Below are positions 8,244-16,842 of a stretch of 42,137 nt of DNA, piece by piece. A model generated the notes under the pieces. It made no database searches. It was not told the DNA's origin and saw only the letters and a program-made list of their open reading frames with translations. Position 1 is the first letter of the stretch; each line of letters starts with the position of its first letter. Both the position numbers and the translations under genes were made by a program. Source of the stretch: Ramlibacter sp. WS9 (GTDB taxonomy: Bacteria; Pseudomonadota; Gammaproteobacteria; Burkholderiales; Burkholderiaceae_C); the NCBI RefSeq assembly GCF_003797765.1, contig NZ_RKMB01000040.1:1-42137 (forward strand), given 5' to 3'.

Positions 8244-8672
8244 ATGAGCAAGCAGCCCCCTTCCGTCGCCGCCAAAACACCGCCGCAACTGCGCATCGGC
8301 GAACTCGCTCGCCTGTCGGGCCGCAGCGTCCACACCATCCGCTGGTACGAGGCGCAAGGCCTCATGCCGGGCGCGGCGCGCGACGCGGGCGGCCGGCGCG
8401 TGTTCAACCAGCTCCACGTGGACTGGCTGGAGCTGATGCACCGGCTGCGCGCGTCGGGTATGAGCATCCGGCAGATGCAGGTCTACGCACGCCAGGTCCG
8501 GGCGGGTAAGAGCACGTTGACGGCGCGCCAGCAATTGCTGCGTGAACACCGGGCCCAGGTCGAGGCGCAGGTGCAGGAACTGCGGGATGCGCTCGCGCTG
8601 ATCGACAAGAAGGTGCAGCTCTACGACAAGTGGATCAAGCGGCACGCCGGCGTTCCGCAGGAGACGCTTTAG
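8244..8672 (+). CDS. MerR-family transcriptional regulator
   Basis: A 142-aa MerR protein. The helix-turn-helix and wing are LRIGELARLSGRSVHTIRWYE and GLMPGAARDAGGRRVF, and a long dimerisation coiled coil (about residues 85-130) closes the protein. It lacks the Cys set of the metal sensors. Together with the type of operator nearby, this suggests an AdhR/NmlR-like or small-molecule sensor. It runs convergently into the SnoaL-like gene and overlaps it by 4 bp. That gene's promoter (9106-9136) is MerR-type, so it is the probable target. Confidence 0.85.
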   Translation: MSKQPPSVAAKTPPQLRIGELARLSGRSVHTIRWYEAQGLMPGAARDAGGRRVFNQLHVDWLELMHRLRASGMSIRQMQVYARQVRAGKSTLTARQQLLREHRAQVEAQVQELRDALALIDKKVQLYDKWIKRHAGVPQETL

Positions 8673-9079
8673 GCCCTGGGCGTCAGCGCGGTGGCCACCA
8701 GCTCTGTGTCCATGTATTCAATCAATTCGAGCAGCTTTCCGTCCTCCACGCGGCAGACCCAGCAATAGCGGTTGTCGTAGGGCTGGCCGGCCTTCGTCTT
8801 GACCTTTCCCTGGCACTCCACCACCACCCATTCACCGTCAGCGATGAAGCGGCGCGCCGTGTTGGTGTATTGCGTGGCGAAGTTGGAGAACAGCGGACGC
8901 AGCAATTGCTCGCGCACAGCCTTGCGCCCCCGATAGACGCCCGACCAGCTGTTGCTCCCGGTGACTGTCCAGCAGAAGTCTTCGTGCAGGCTGCCCAGGA
9001 AGGGTTTCGGGTCGCCGGCCGCTAAGCCGCCGAAGATCGCCTGCATCAGCAGTTTGCCTGGGTGGGTTTGCGCTTCCAT
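8669..9079 (-). CDS. SnoaL-like / NTF2-fold protein
   Basis: A 136-aa small alpha+beta protein of the SnoaL/NTF2 group: LMQAIFGGLAAGDPKPFLGSL, then FCWTVTGSNSWSGVYRGRKAV and a late EYMDTELV strand. Members are enzymes or binding proteins with diverse small substrates, so no reaction can be assigned. AAAGGAAAG sits upstream of the ATG. A MerR-type promoter lies 27 bp before the start. A truncated relative with the same promoter is found at 11803-11949. Confidence 0.8.
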   Translation of the reverse strand: MEAQTHPGKLLMQAIFGGLAAGDPKPFLGSLHEDFCWTVTGSNSWSGVYRGRKAVREQLLRPLFSNFATQYTNTARRFIADGEWVVVECQGKVKTKAGQPYDNRYCWVCRVEDGKLLELIEYMDTELVATALTPRA

Positions 9080-9105
9080 GGTCTTTCCTTTGGTGGAGAA
9101 CCACG

Positions 9106-9136
9106 ATTGGAAAACCTGGAGTGCGCTCTAGGTCAA
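9106..9136 (-). promoter_or_regulatory. MerR-type promoter of the SnoaL-like gene
   Basis: On the minus strand TTGACC (9131-9136) and TCCAAT (9106-9111) are separated by 19 bp, the stretched spacer typical of MerR-activated promoters. The spacer region holds the inverted repeat CCTAGAG-CGCA-CTCCAGG (9115-9132, one mismatch). An almost identical arrangement recurs at 11979-12009. Confidence 0.7.
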
Positions 9137-9258
9137 GCTATTTGTCGAGGCCCAAGAGCCTCACCGCCGCCACGCACGGCCTCGCGGCTGCGGTTGATAC
9201 ATGTCAAGTCCCTGCGCTTCGGGTCGCGTAGACTGAACCCATCCAAAGCGATGGGACC

Positions 9259-11412
9259 GTGCTTCCGGTGACACAATCCGCACCCGCCGTAGCGACGTTG
9301 GGCTCACGCCTTGCGATGCTCGTTCTCGCCTGCGCGATCCCGGCAGTTCTCGCTGCGATACTCCTCATTGCGTACAACTTCCAGAGGGAAAAGGCGCACG
9401 CGCTGGAGCAGGCGCACGAACTGGCGCAGTCGGCCGTGAACGCAGTCGATCGGGACTTCGCCAGCACACAATCGGCCCTCTACGCACTGGGCACTTCCGA
9501 CCTCCTCGAAAAGGGCGATCTGGCGGGCTTCCAGCAGCGGGCGAGCCGCGTGCTCCAGAACCTGAAGGCCCACGACATCGTTCTCACGGCCCCCTCGGGC
9601 CAGCAGCTGGTCAACACCAGGGTACCGTTTGGCAGCCCGCTCCCCGTGGTCGGCCAGCCGGTGCGCGTCAAGGGACTGTTCGATGCCGATCGGCCCGTCG
9701 TCACCGACCTGTTCTACGGCAAGGCACTCAAAACCCACCTGTTCGGCATCGCCGTGCCCGTCAGCGATGGCACCCGGGTAACGCATGCCCTTGCGGCGGG
9801 CGTGATGCCCGAGACGGTGGCCGCGATGCTCAGGCAGCAGAACCTGCCGCGGGACTGGATTGCCGCCGTCTTCGACAGCAGCGGGACCATCGTCGCAAGA
9901 AGCCACCAGATGGACGAGTTCGTCGGCAAGAAGGCCTCCCCCGGCCTGCGGGAAAGGCTCCAGGCCGAAACCCACGGGACGCTCGACACCGTCACCCTCG
10001 AAGGCGTGAAGGTGTACACCGCGTTCGTGCGTTCGCCTTCCAGCGGCTGGGCCGTGGCGCTGGGCATTCCCAGGAGGTCCCTGACGAACCAGCTCTGGCT
10101 GGCCGTCGTCGTGGCCATTGCCGTCGTCGGCGTGCTCCTTGCCACCGGCTTCGCGACCGCCTGGCACATTGGCTCTCGCATCTCCGGGTCGATATTCGAA
10201 CTGGCCAAGCCGGCGTTCGCGTTGGGGTACGGCGCGAAGGTCACCGTGCCCCCGCTCTACTTCCACGAGGCCAATGTTCTGGGCGAAACGCTTTCGACCG
10301 CGTCGGCTTTGCTGCACGATGCGAGCGCGGCCGTCGCCCGGCACGATGCCCGCCTGACGGCCATCATGGATTCGGCCATGGACGCGATCATCACCGTCGA
10401 CGACGACCAGCGGGTGATCCTGTACAACCGTGCGGCGGCTGCAGTGTTCGGCTGGCCCCCCGAGGAAGCCGTCGGCCGGCCGCTGTCCCAATTCATCCCG
10501 GCTCGCTTTCGCGACGCGCATGTGCGGCATGTCGAGGCGTTCGGGCAGCGCAACAGAGCGCGGCGCGGCATGGGCGAATCCGGCGAATTGCTCGGACTGA
10601 ATAGAGACGGACAGGAGTTTCCGATCGAGGCTTCGATCTCGAAGATCAACGAGGACGGCAAGAACTTCTATACGGTGGTCCTGCGCGACATCACCGAGCG
10701 GGTGAAGGCGCGCCAGGCGCTGGAGCGCAGCAACGCGGATTTGCGGCAGTTCGCCTACGTCGCATCGCATGACCTCAAGTCGCCCTTGCGTTCCATCGGC
10801 GGGATCGCCCAGATCCTTGAGCACTCGTACCACGGCGCGCTCGATGCCAAAGGCATCGGCCTGCTGCGCCGGCTTTCCGCGGCGGCCGCACGGCTGGAGC
10901 AACTCACTGACGACCTGCTTCAGCTCGCGGACTTGGAAGGCGAGGTACCTGCCTTCGCCCCGGTCGATTGCCGGGACGCCGTCCAGGAGGCGCTGCAGTT
11001 GATGGAGCAACCCATCCGCGACGCGGGCGCAACCGTCACTGTGGGCGATCTTCCCGTGGTGATGGGCGTGCACGGCGAATTGACACACCTTTTCCTCAAC
11101 CTGATTGCCAATGCCGTCAAGTACCACGGGCAACAGGCACCCGAAGTCCGGATCACGGCCGAGCGGGCGGGTGCAGAGTGGGTCATCAGCGTCGCCGACA
11201 ACGGCATCGGCATCGACCCGAAGCATCACGAGCGGATCTTCGAGGTGTTCAACCGCCTGCACAAGGTCGGCGACTACGGCGGCACCGGCATCGGGCTGGC
11301 GATTTGCAGGACCATCGCGGCGCGGCAAGGCGGCCGCATCTGGGTGGAATCGCAAGAGGGCAAGGGCAGCACGTTCAAGGTGGCGCTGCGAGGCGCCGCC
11401 GTGCCGGCATGA
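9259..11412 (+). CDS. Membrane sensor histidine kinase with PAS domain
   Basis: A 717-aa kinase. One membrane helix lies near residues 15-40 and a second near 275-305, enclosing an extracytoplasmic Cache-like sensor. A PAS domain follows (about 370-480, DAIITVDDDQRVILYN). The phospho-acceptor is His504 in YVASHDLKSPLRS. The ATP-binding domain has NLIANAVKY, DNGIGID and GGTGIGLAI. The FAYVASHDLK form is common in phytochrome-type and related kinases, but no chromophore (GAF/PHY) domain is present. The start is a GTG with weak ribosome-site support, and GTG 9268 is an alternative. Its stop overlaps the response-regulator ATG, so the two form a pair. Confidence 0.88.
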   Translation: MLPVTQSAPAVATLGSRLAMLVLACAIPAVLAAILLIAYNFQREKAHALEQAHELAQSAVNAVDRDFASTQSALYALGTSDLLEKGDLAGFQQRASRVLQNLKAHDIVLTAPSGQQLVNTRVPFGSPLPVVGQPVRVKGLFDADRPVVTDLFYGKALKTHLFGIAVPVSDGTRVTHALAAGVMPETVAAMLRQQNLPRDWIAAVFDSSGTIVARSHQMDEFVGKKASPGLRERLQAETHGTLDTVTLEGVKVYTAFVRSPSSGWAVALGIPRRSLTNQLWLAVVVAIAVVGVLLATGFATAWHIGSRISGSIFELAKPAFALGYGAKVTVPPLYFHEANVLGETLSTASALLHDASAAVARHDARLTAIMDSAMDAIITVDDDQRVILYNRAAAAVFGWPPEEAVGRPLSQFIPARFRDAHVRHVEAFGQRNRARRGMGESGELLGLNRDGQEFPIEASISKINEDGKNFYTVVLRDITERVKARQALERSNADLRQFAYVASHDLKSPLRSIGGIAQILEHSYHGALDAKGIGLLRRLSAAAARLEQLTDDLLQLADLEGEVPAFAPVDCRDAVQEALQLMEQPIRDAGATVTVGDLPVVMGVHGELTHLFLNLIANAVKYHGQQAPEVRITAERAGAEWVISVADNGIGIDPKHHERIFEVFNRLHKVGDYGGTGIGLAICRTIAARQGGRIWVESQEGKGSTFKVALRGAAVPA

Positions 11413-11816
11413 ACATCCTTCTGGTGGAAGACCAGGACGACCAGGTCCTGCTGGTGGAGACGGCACTCGAGTTTGCCGGGGTTCACGTGCAGCTCAGCCG
11501 CGCCGACAGCGGCGAGGCCTGCCTGGCCCGCCTGCGCGAGGACGGGCCTCCACCCGACCTGGTGCTGCTCGACCTGAACATGCCGCGAATGAGCGGCTTC
11601 GACGTGCTGGCCGAGCGCTCCCGGGATGGGCGGTTGCGTGGGATCCCGATGGTTGTCCTCACCAGTTCGAGCAATCCGGCGGACGTGCGCAAGGCCCACG
11701 ACCTGGGTTGCGACGGCTACGTTGCGAAACCCATCGACCTGTATCGCCTGGGCGATGCCCTCAGGCACGTGGTCGAACAGTGGTCGCAACCTTCGCAACC
11801 GCCTACGGCGGCTTGA
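11409..11816 (+). CDS. Single-domain response regulator (Rcp1/CheY-like)
   Basis: A 135-aa receiver domain with no output domain. Acidic residues follow strand 1 (VEDQDD), the phospho-acceptor is Asp55 in LLDLNMP, the conserved Thr/Ser is in VLTSSS and the conserved Lys is in GYVAKPI. The ATGA overlap with the kinase implies coupled translation. Stand-alone receivers of this type pass phosphate to a further partner or act by protein contact. The partner is not visible here. Confidence 0.9.
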   Translation: MNILLVEDQDDQVLLVETALEFAGVHVQLSRADSGEACLARLREDGPPPDLVLLDLNMPRMSGFDVLAERSRDGRLRGIPMVVLTSSSNPADVRKAHDLGCDGYVAKPIDLYRLGDALRHVVEQWSQPSQPPTAA

Positions 11817-11949
11817 CGCGCAAGGCGCCGGTACGCGTCCAGCACAAGTCCACGTGCAAGCTGTTGAGGAAGAGCTTGGAGTCGCCGATGACCAGGCCGT
11901 TGAACATGGTCTGCATCAACCGCTTGCCCGAGTGGGTCGTGGTATTCAT
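11803..11949 (-). pseudogene. Truncated second SnoaL-like gene
   Basis: A 48-residue frame that aligns with the first 40 or so residues of the gene at 8669-9079. Both share THSGK/THPGK, then LMQ, a GL..GD stretch, a LF/PFL..SLH stretch and a CWT..TG stretch. It then stops in the 3' end of the response-regulator gene. Its upstream region is also similar, including the MerR-type promoter. It is therefore a duplicated copy that lost its C-terminal two thirds. It is too short to fold as an NTF2 domain. Confidence 0.75.
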
Positions 11950-11978
11950 GTTCGCCTCTCGTGGTTTCAAGAAAGGCG

Positions 11979-12009
11979 ATTGGAAAACCTCGAGTGCGCT
12001 CTAGATCAA
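11979..12009 (-). promoter_or_regulatory. Second MerR-type promoter copy
   Basis: TTGATC (12004-12009) and TCCAAT (11979-11984) on the minus strand are 19 bp apart, with the spacer repeat closely matching the site at 9106-9136. The shared stretch includes gattggaaaacct and gagtgcgctcta. It now drives only the truncated SnoaL-like frame. Confidence 0.6.
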
Positions 12010-12019
12010 GGGCCTACGC

Positions 12020-12934
12020 TCAAGGCAGTCGCGCGATCCGCTGCCGGACCAACTCCAGTACGCGGTCCGTTCGCAGATCGACAAACACACGTGCATTGGG
12101 AGGGAATGGCTTGTCCATACGCTCTTCCTGCCACGCCAGCGTCTGGCCCTCGGTCGGTCCGGCGCGCCAGTCCACCGATACCGAGCACTGCTGCCCCGCG
12201 AACAGTGTGGGATCGAGCAACCAGGCCACCGGGCAAGCGTCGTGCAGCAGCGGATCGGCCTGGGCGTAGGCCGTCAGCATCGCGGCGGCGGCCGTGCCGC
12301 AACGCGTGCGCAACGCGCCGAGCGACTCGATCCACTCAGCTGACATTGCGGCCTTGGACGTCACGTCGAGCCCGAACAGCTTCACGTCCGCGCCGGCCGC
12401 CAGGACCGTGTGCGCGGCCAGCGGATCGGCATGGAAGTTGAACTCCGCCGCGGGCGTGATGTTGCCGGGGCAGAACGCCGCACCGCCCATGATCACCAGC
12501 GACCGGGCTCGCCGCAGCACACCGGGCGTCTTGATCTCCGCCAGTGCCAGGTTGGTCAGTGGCCCGACCGCCACCAGTGTCACCGTGTTGGGCGGCGACT
12601 GCATCAGCGTGGCCGTGATCAGGTCGGCCGCGTGGCCAGGGGCGGCCGCGCGTGTTGGTGGTAGCCGTGCGCCGCACAGGCCGTCTTCGCCATGGACAAG
12701 GTTGCAGCGCGGCGCGGCGGCACCCAAGGGCCGGGCGCAGCCCGCGTGAACGGGAACGTCTTCGCGACCGGCCAGGTCCAGGATGCGGCGCGCGTTCGCC
12801 GTCGTGGTCTCCACCGGGCGGTTGCCGGCCACCGTCGTCACCGCGAGCAATTCGAATTCCACGCTGCCTGCGGCCAGCAACAACGCCAGCGCGTCGTCGA
12901 TCCCAGGGTCGCAGTCGATGATCAATGGAATCAT
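12020..12934 (-). CDS. Inosine/uridine-preferring nucleoside hydrolase family
   Basis: A 304-aa IUNH-fold enzyme. The calcium-binding signature DCDPGIDDA covers residues 7-15, the substrate loop EFNFHADP lies in the middle, and the late LLHDACPVAW carries the His expected at the active site. Such enzymes split N-ribosides into base and ribose in the cytosol. It is the last gene of the minus-strand operon and starts by a 4-bp ATGA overlap with the ribokinase. Nucleoside import, hydrolysis and ribose phosphorylation therefore lie side by side. The base preference cannot be read from sequence. Confidence 0.9.
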   Translation of the reverse strand: MIPLIIDCDPGIDDALALLLAAGSVEFELLAVTTVAGNRPVETTTANARRILDLAGREDVPVHAGCARPLGAAAPRCNLVHGEDGLCGARLPPTRAAAPGHAADLITATLMQSPPNTVTLVAVGPLTNLALAEIKTPGVLRRARSLVIMGGAAFCPGNITPAAEFNFHADPLAAHTVLAAGADVKLFGLDVTSKAAMSAEWIESLGALRTRCGTAAAAMLTAYAQADPLLHDACPVAWLLDPTLFAGQQCSVSVDWRAGPTEGQTLAWQEERMDKPFPPNARVFVDLRTDRVLELVRQRIARLP

Positions 12935-13866
12935 GCAACCCCCTGGCCGGTGCGCAGCTTGCGCCGCGCCAGTTCAGCGTCGATGGCCCCCCGCGACGGC
13001 TGGGCCACCTGTGCGCCCTGCCGCGTGCACGCCAGGCCCGCCGCCGCGGACGCCACTTCCATGGCCTCCGCTGTCGAGCTGCCCATGGCGATGGAAGCCG
13101 CGAACACACCGGCGTAGGTGTCGCCGGCCCCCGTCGTGTCGACCACGGAGAGGTTGCTGGCCCGGGCGGCGAAGGACTTGCCGTCGGGGCGGGCCAGGAC
13201 CGACCCTTCGGCGCCCAGCGTCACCAGCACCTCCAAGCCCAGCGATCGCGCAGCCAGACGGGCCTTGTCCAGCGGGTCGATGCCGAAAGCCTGCAGCTGA
13301 TTGCACAACTGGTCGAGTTCCACCCGATTCACGATCAGCACGTCCACCTCGCCCGTCTTCAGGCTGAAGCCGGCCGGAATCGGCGACGCGTTCAGGACCA
13401 CCTTGCAACCCGCTCGCCCGGCCCGCCGGGCGAGCTCCATGCATTCGTCTTGCGGCACTTCGAGCTGCAGCAGCACGACGCATGAATCGCGCAGTACGGC
13501 GGCGGGAACCTGCTCGGCCCGCGCGAACAAGTTGGCGCCCGGCGCGACCACGATGGTGTTGTCGCCGGCGTCGTTGACGGTGACCAGCGCCACCCCCGTG
13601 CTTTGCGCCTTGGCAACGCCGACGCCCGAGGTGTCAACGCCGTGGGCGATCAGTTTGGACAGGGCGGGCACGGCGAAGCCGTCGTTGCCGACCATCCCGT
13701 ACAGGCGTGTAGCGGCACCGAAGAGCGCGGCGGCATGGGCCTGGTTGGCCCCCTTGCCGCCCGGCGAAACCAGTGCATCGGAGCCCAGCACCGTCTCGCC
13801 GGGCTTCGGCATGCGCTTCGTGCGCACGCAGACATCGAGGTTGATCGATCCGAAGACGGTCAGCAT
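12931..13866 (-). CDS. rbsK: Ribokinase-like PfkB sugar kinase
   Basis: A 311-aa kinase with GSINLDV near the N-terminus, the sugar-binding GGKGANQA (residues 36-43), the GAEGSV nucleotide loop and the DTTGAGDTYAG anion-hole/catalytic motif. These are ribokinase-like features. It would convert the ribose released by the nucleoside hydrolase to ribose 5-phosphate. The ATG at 13866 overlaps the end of the upstream PfkB gene by 7 bp. The longer frame has no support. Confidence 0.85.
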   Translation of the reverse strand: MLTVFGSINLDVCVRTKRMPKPGETVLGSDALVSPGGKGANQAHAAALFGAATRLYGMVGNDGFAVPALSKLIAHGVDTSGVGVAKAQSTGVALVTVNDAGDNTIVVAPGANLFARAEQVPAAVLRDSCVVLLQLEVPQDECMELARRAGRAGCKVVLNASPIPAGFSLKTGEVDVLIVNRVELDQLCNQLQAFGIDPLDKARLAARSLGLEVLVTLGAEGSVLARPDGKSFAARASNLSVVDTTGAGDTYAGVFAASIAMGSSTAEAMEVASAAAGLACTRQGAQVAQPSRGAIDAELARRKLRTGQGVA

Positions 13867-14804
13867 GACACCGCTCCTTGCGCCGCGGCTGGCATCGGCC
13901 CCGCGATGGATTCGACGGCTGCGCGATCCGGCAACCCAGCCCGCGCGCCCATCGCGGCCACGGTGCAACTGGCCGCGGCACAGCCAAACCGCAGCGCCTC
14001 GGCCAGCGGCCGGCCGTCCATGTACGCCACCAGGAACGCTGCGTTGAAGGTATCGCCCGCGCCCGTGGTATCGACCACCTTGGCGGGGAACGCCGCCTGG
14101 CTGGCGAAGGTGCCATCGCGATCCATCGCGACCGCGCCCCCGGCGCCCAGGCTGACCACGACGCGGCGCGGCCCGGCACGCAGCAGCTTGCCCAGCGCCT
14201 CCCTCCCCGGCTGCTCGCCGGTGCCGGCCAGGAAGCCGTCCTCATTGAAAAAAACGATGTCGGCGGCCTCGACGCGGCTCCACATGGCAGCGGCGTCGGG
14301 CGCGACCGCGGCTTCGATGTCGATCGCGACCAGCGTGGATGCACGCCGCGCCGCGCGGCTCAGCGTGAGAAAGGCGTCCAGCTCATAGGGCATCGAATAC
14401 GCGATGGCCGCCTGGTGCAGCGCGTTGTCGAGGGATGGCGGATCGGCGGGCCGGGGTGGCATCGGCAGGTAGACGATGGCCCGTTCGCCCGAGCCGGCCA
14501 GCATTGCGATGGCACACGCCGACTGCGCGGACGGTTCGACCACCAGCGGTTCGGTGCCGACGCCGAAATCCTCCAACGTGCGCCGGAGCATAGCCGCGTG
14601 CGCGTCGCTACCCACGCGACCATAGACTGCGGACCTTCTGCCCAGCCTGGCCACGGCGCAGGCCACATTGGCCTCAGTGCCACCGGCGAAGACACCGACG
14701 GGCCGGCCCAGGACTTTTTCGCCGATGACCGGCAACTGATCAGCCGCCAGAACGATGTCCACGCAAGGGTCTCCGAATGCCAGAACGTCCCAACGCCGGT
14801 TCAT
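13860..14804 (-). CDS. Second PfkB-family kinase (YegV-like context)
   Basis: A 314-aa PfkB kinase with FGDPCVDIV, the GGTEANVACAVARLG substrate region and a C-terminal DTTGAGDTFNAAF motif. It is clearly different from the adjoining ribokinase and has GGTEAN instead of GGKGAN, so it probably phosphorylates another sugar or a nucleoside. Starts at 14816 (GTG), 14810 and 14804 (ATG) are possible. I prefer 14804 because GAGG lies six bases upstream. A 14816 start would overlap the preceding stop by 4 bp, as elsewhere in this operon. Its pairing with an ADP-ribosylglycohydrolase gene recalls E. coli yegU-yegV. Confidence 0.85.
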   Translation of the reverse strand: MNRRWDVLAFGDPCVDIVLAADQLPVIGEKVLGRPVGVFAGGTEANVACAVARLGRRSAVYGRVGSDAHAAMLRRTLEDFGVGTEPLVVEPSAQSACAIAMLAGSGERAIVYLPMPPRPADPPSLDNALHQAAIAYSMPYELDAFLTLSRAARRASTLVAIDIEAAVAPDAAAMWSRVEAADIVFFNEDGFLAGTGEQPGREALGKLLRAGPRRVVVSLGAGGAVAMDRDGTFASQAAFPAKVVDTTGAGDTFNAAFLVAYMDGRPLAEALRFGCAAASCTVAAMGARAGLPDRAAVESIAGPMPAAAQGAVSC

Positions 14805-14812
14805 TTCCATCC

Positions 14813-15874
14813 TCACTTTGCGAAGTGCCGCCAGGCGATGCCCGCCAGGCCCGACGCCATCGTGTCGAGATCGAAGTCCCTGGCGTTGGCCTGGCGGAAT
14901 TCGGAAACCAGCTTTGGCGGCAAATCGCGAGTGCCGGCCATCGCGCCCACGATGGAGCCGGCCATGGTGGCGATCGAGTCGGTGTCGTTGCCCATCGACG
15001 CCGCAACCGAGATGGTGCGCATCGGATCGCCCTTGGCATAGAGAACGACTGCCAGCGCGGCCGGCACCGATTCGGCCGCCAGCACCGAGTTGCCGACCAG
15101 CCGCTCGATGTCGGTCATGAAGGTCATGTCGTCAGTGGCTTTGCAGGCGATGTTGAGCGCGAGGTCCAGCCGAGCGCGGTAGCTGGCGCCCGGCACGATG
15201 CGGGCATGTTCCTTCGCGAGCTGCTCGCCGCGATCGGCGCCCCGGACCGCGGCGGCGATGACGTCCTCCAGGCGGCCGGGCACCACGGCCTGGGCCACCG
15301 CGGCCGCCACCGAGCAGGCCGCCGAAATCGCGATGTCGGTATCGTGCGAAGGCAGGCATGTGACCAGCGCTTGCTTGCAGGCCCGCTCGATGTCGCCGGG
15401 AAAGATCAAGCCGACCGGCGCGACCCTCATCGCGGCGCCATTGGTGATGCCCACCGACGTCATCTTGCGGCTGGAGCGGCCGATGATGCCCACACGCGCC
15501 GTGTCGCTGCCCTCTTGCAGCGCCTTGACCATGCCGGCCGTGCTCGGGCCCATGAAGCCGGCCTTGGGGCTGGTGCCGGCCCAGTCGAGCAGGCAGTCGA
15601 CCCAGCCCTCGTAGTCGAGCGTGCCGCCGGCAACGATCAATGCGCGAGCCAGGTAATACATCTGGCTCGCGTCGTCGGTCACCTCGGCGCATCGGCCCTC
15701 GTTGGCGCCCGCGAAGGTGTCCTCCGGTGGCTCGCCGAAGCTCGTCACCAGGCCGCCATACTTGGCGGCGATCTCGGCGATGCTCCATTGCTCGGTGGGC
15801 GCGCCCAGCGCGTCGCCCATGCCGGCCAGGGTCAGCGAGGCCAGGATGCGGTCCTGGATCATGTCTTGGTTCAA
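14813..15874 (-). CDS. ADP-ribosylglycohydrolase (DraG) family protein
   Basis: A 353-aa all-helical enzyme. The metal-binding motifs of the family are present: GMGDALGAPTE near the N-terminus, TDDASQM around residue 70, and GNDTDSIATMAGSIVGAMAG toward the C-terminus. Known members cleave N- or O-glycosidic bonds of ADP-ribose. In a nucleoside operon the substrate may instead be a free riboside. I choose the TTG start at 15874: AAGGAG lies seven bases upstream and the TTGA overlap with the permease stop matches the other overlaps here. ATG 15862 is the alternative. It compares with YegU of E. coli. Confidence 0.85.
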   Translation of the reverse strand: MNQDMIQDRILASLTLAGMGDALGAPTEQWSIAEIAAKYGGLVTSFGEPPEDTFAGANEGRCAEVTDDASQMYYLARALIVAGGTLDYEGWVDCLLDWAGTSPKAGFMGPSTAGMVKALQEGSDTARVGIIGRSSRKMTSVGITNGAAMRVAPVGLIFPGDIERACKQALVTCLPSHDTDIAISAACSVAAAVAQAVVPGRLEDVIAAAVRGADRGEQLAKEHARIVPGASYRARLDLALNIACKATDDMTFMTDIERLVGNSVLAAESVPAALAVVLYAKGDPMRTISVAASMGNDTDSIATMAGSIVGAMAGTRDLPPKLVSEFRQANARDFDLDTMASGLAGIAWRHFAK

Positions 15875-16842
15875 ACGGTACTCCTTGATTTTTGTGTGCC
15901 GCGCCGCCCGGCAAAAACCAGCGCGCAGATCGTGATGAAAGGCGGCAGCATGTAGACCACCTGCGTGGGGATCTCGACGGCGCCCAATTGCGTGGCCAGG
16001 ACGCCCGATGCGCCGAACAGCAGCGCCGCGCCCATCGTGCCCAACGGGCGCCGCGCGCCCAGGAAGATCGCGGCCAGTGCCAGGAAGCCCCGGCCCGCCG
16101 TCATGTCGGCCTGGAACAGCGTGAGCAAGCCCATGCTGAGATACACGCCGCCCAGGCCGGCCAGCATCCCGCTGAGCAGCAGCGCCGCGTACCGGACACG
16201 CTTGACCGGGATGCCGGCCGCCAGCGCGGCCTGCGGGTTCTCCCCCACGGCGCGCATCCACATGCCCCAGCGCGTGCGCGACAGCATCGCCCAGGTCGCC
16301 GGCACGGCGATGAACGCCAGGTACAGCAGCACATGATGGCCCTGGCCGCCCTCGCCGTTGATAAGCGTGTCCAGCAGCGGGACGTCGGCCAGGCCGGGAA
16401 TGCGGATGGACGGCAGCGCGGGGCTGTTCAAGCCCGCCGTGGAACCCTTGTCACCCGCGATGGTCACCAGCAGGAACACGGTGAGGCCGGCGGCCAGGAT
16501 GTTGATGGCGATGCCGGCCACGATCAGGTCGGCACCCAACTCCAGATGGAAGAACGCGAGCAGCGCAGTCGCCAGCAGCGCCGCGGCGACACCGACCGCG
16601 CAGCCAATCCACGGGTACGTCCATACCGGCAGGCCTGGGAACCACGCAGCGGCTTGCACCGACGCAATCACGCCGAAGAACGCGGCAATCAGCATCAGCC
16701 CTTCCAGAGCGACGTTGATGCTGCCGGCCAGGTCCGAAATCAGGCCGCCGAGCGCGGCGAAGAGGATGGGCGTCGCCGCACGCAGCACCGCGACCACGAT
16801 CGTCGCCGCGAGCAGGCCCCACGAGAGGAAATCGGCGCTCAT
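15871..16842 (-). CDS. Nucleoside ABC transporter permease (NupQ/YufQ type)
   Basis: A 323-aa membrane protein of the branched-chain/BMP permease group, with a GLISDLAGSINVALEGLML segment near the N-terminus, a GENPQAALAAGIPV cytoplasmic coupling loop and GRGFLALAAIFLGA. This is the second permease of the BMP-type importers that move nucleosides. It is translationally overlapped with the gene on each side (4 bp). Confidence 0.88.
   Translation of the reverse strand: MSADFLSWGLLAATIVVAVLRAATPILFAALGGLISDLAGSINVALEGLMLIAAFFGVIASVQAAAWFPGLPVWTYPWIGCAVGVAAALLATALLAFFHLELGADLIVAGIAINILAAGLTVFLLVTIAGDKGSTAGLNSPALPSIRIPGLADVPLLDTLINGEGGQGHHVLLYLAFIAVPATWAMLSRTRWGMWMRAVGENPQAALAAGIPVKRVRYAALLLSGMLAGLGGVYLSMGLLTLFQADMTAGRGFLALAAIFLGARRPLGTMGAALLFGASGVLATQLGAVEIPTQVVYMLPPFITICALVFAGRRGTQKSRSTV

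Noticed and set aside
9304..11466. Long frame antisense to the histidine kinase
   Set aside because: The sense frame has all kinase motifs in order. The antisense product has none.
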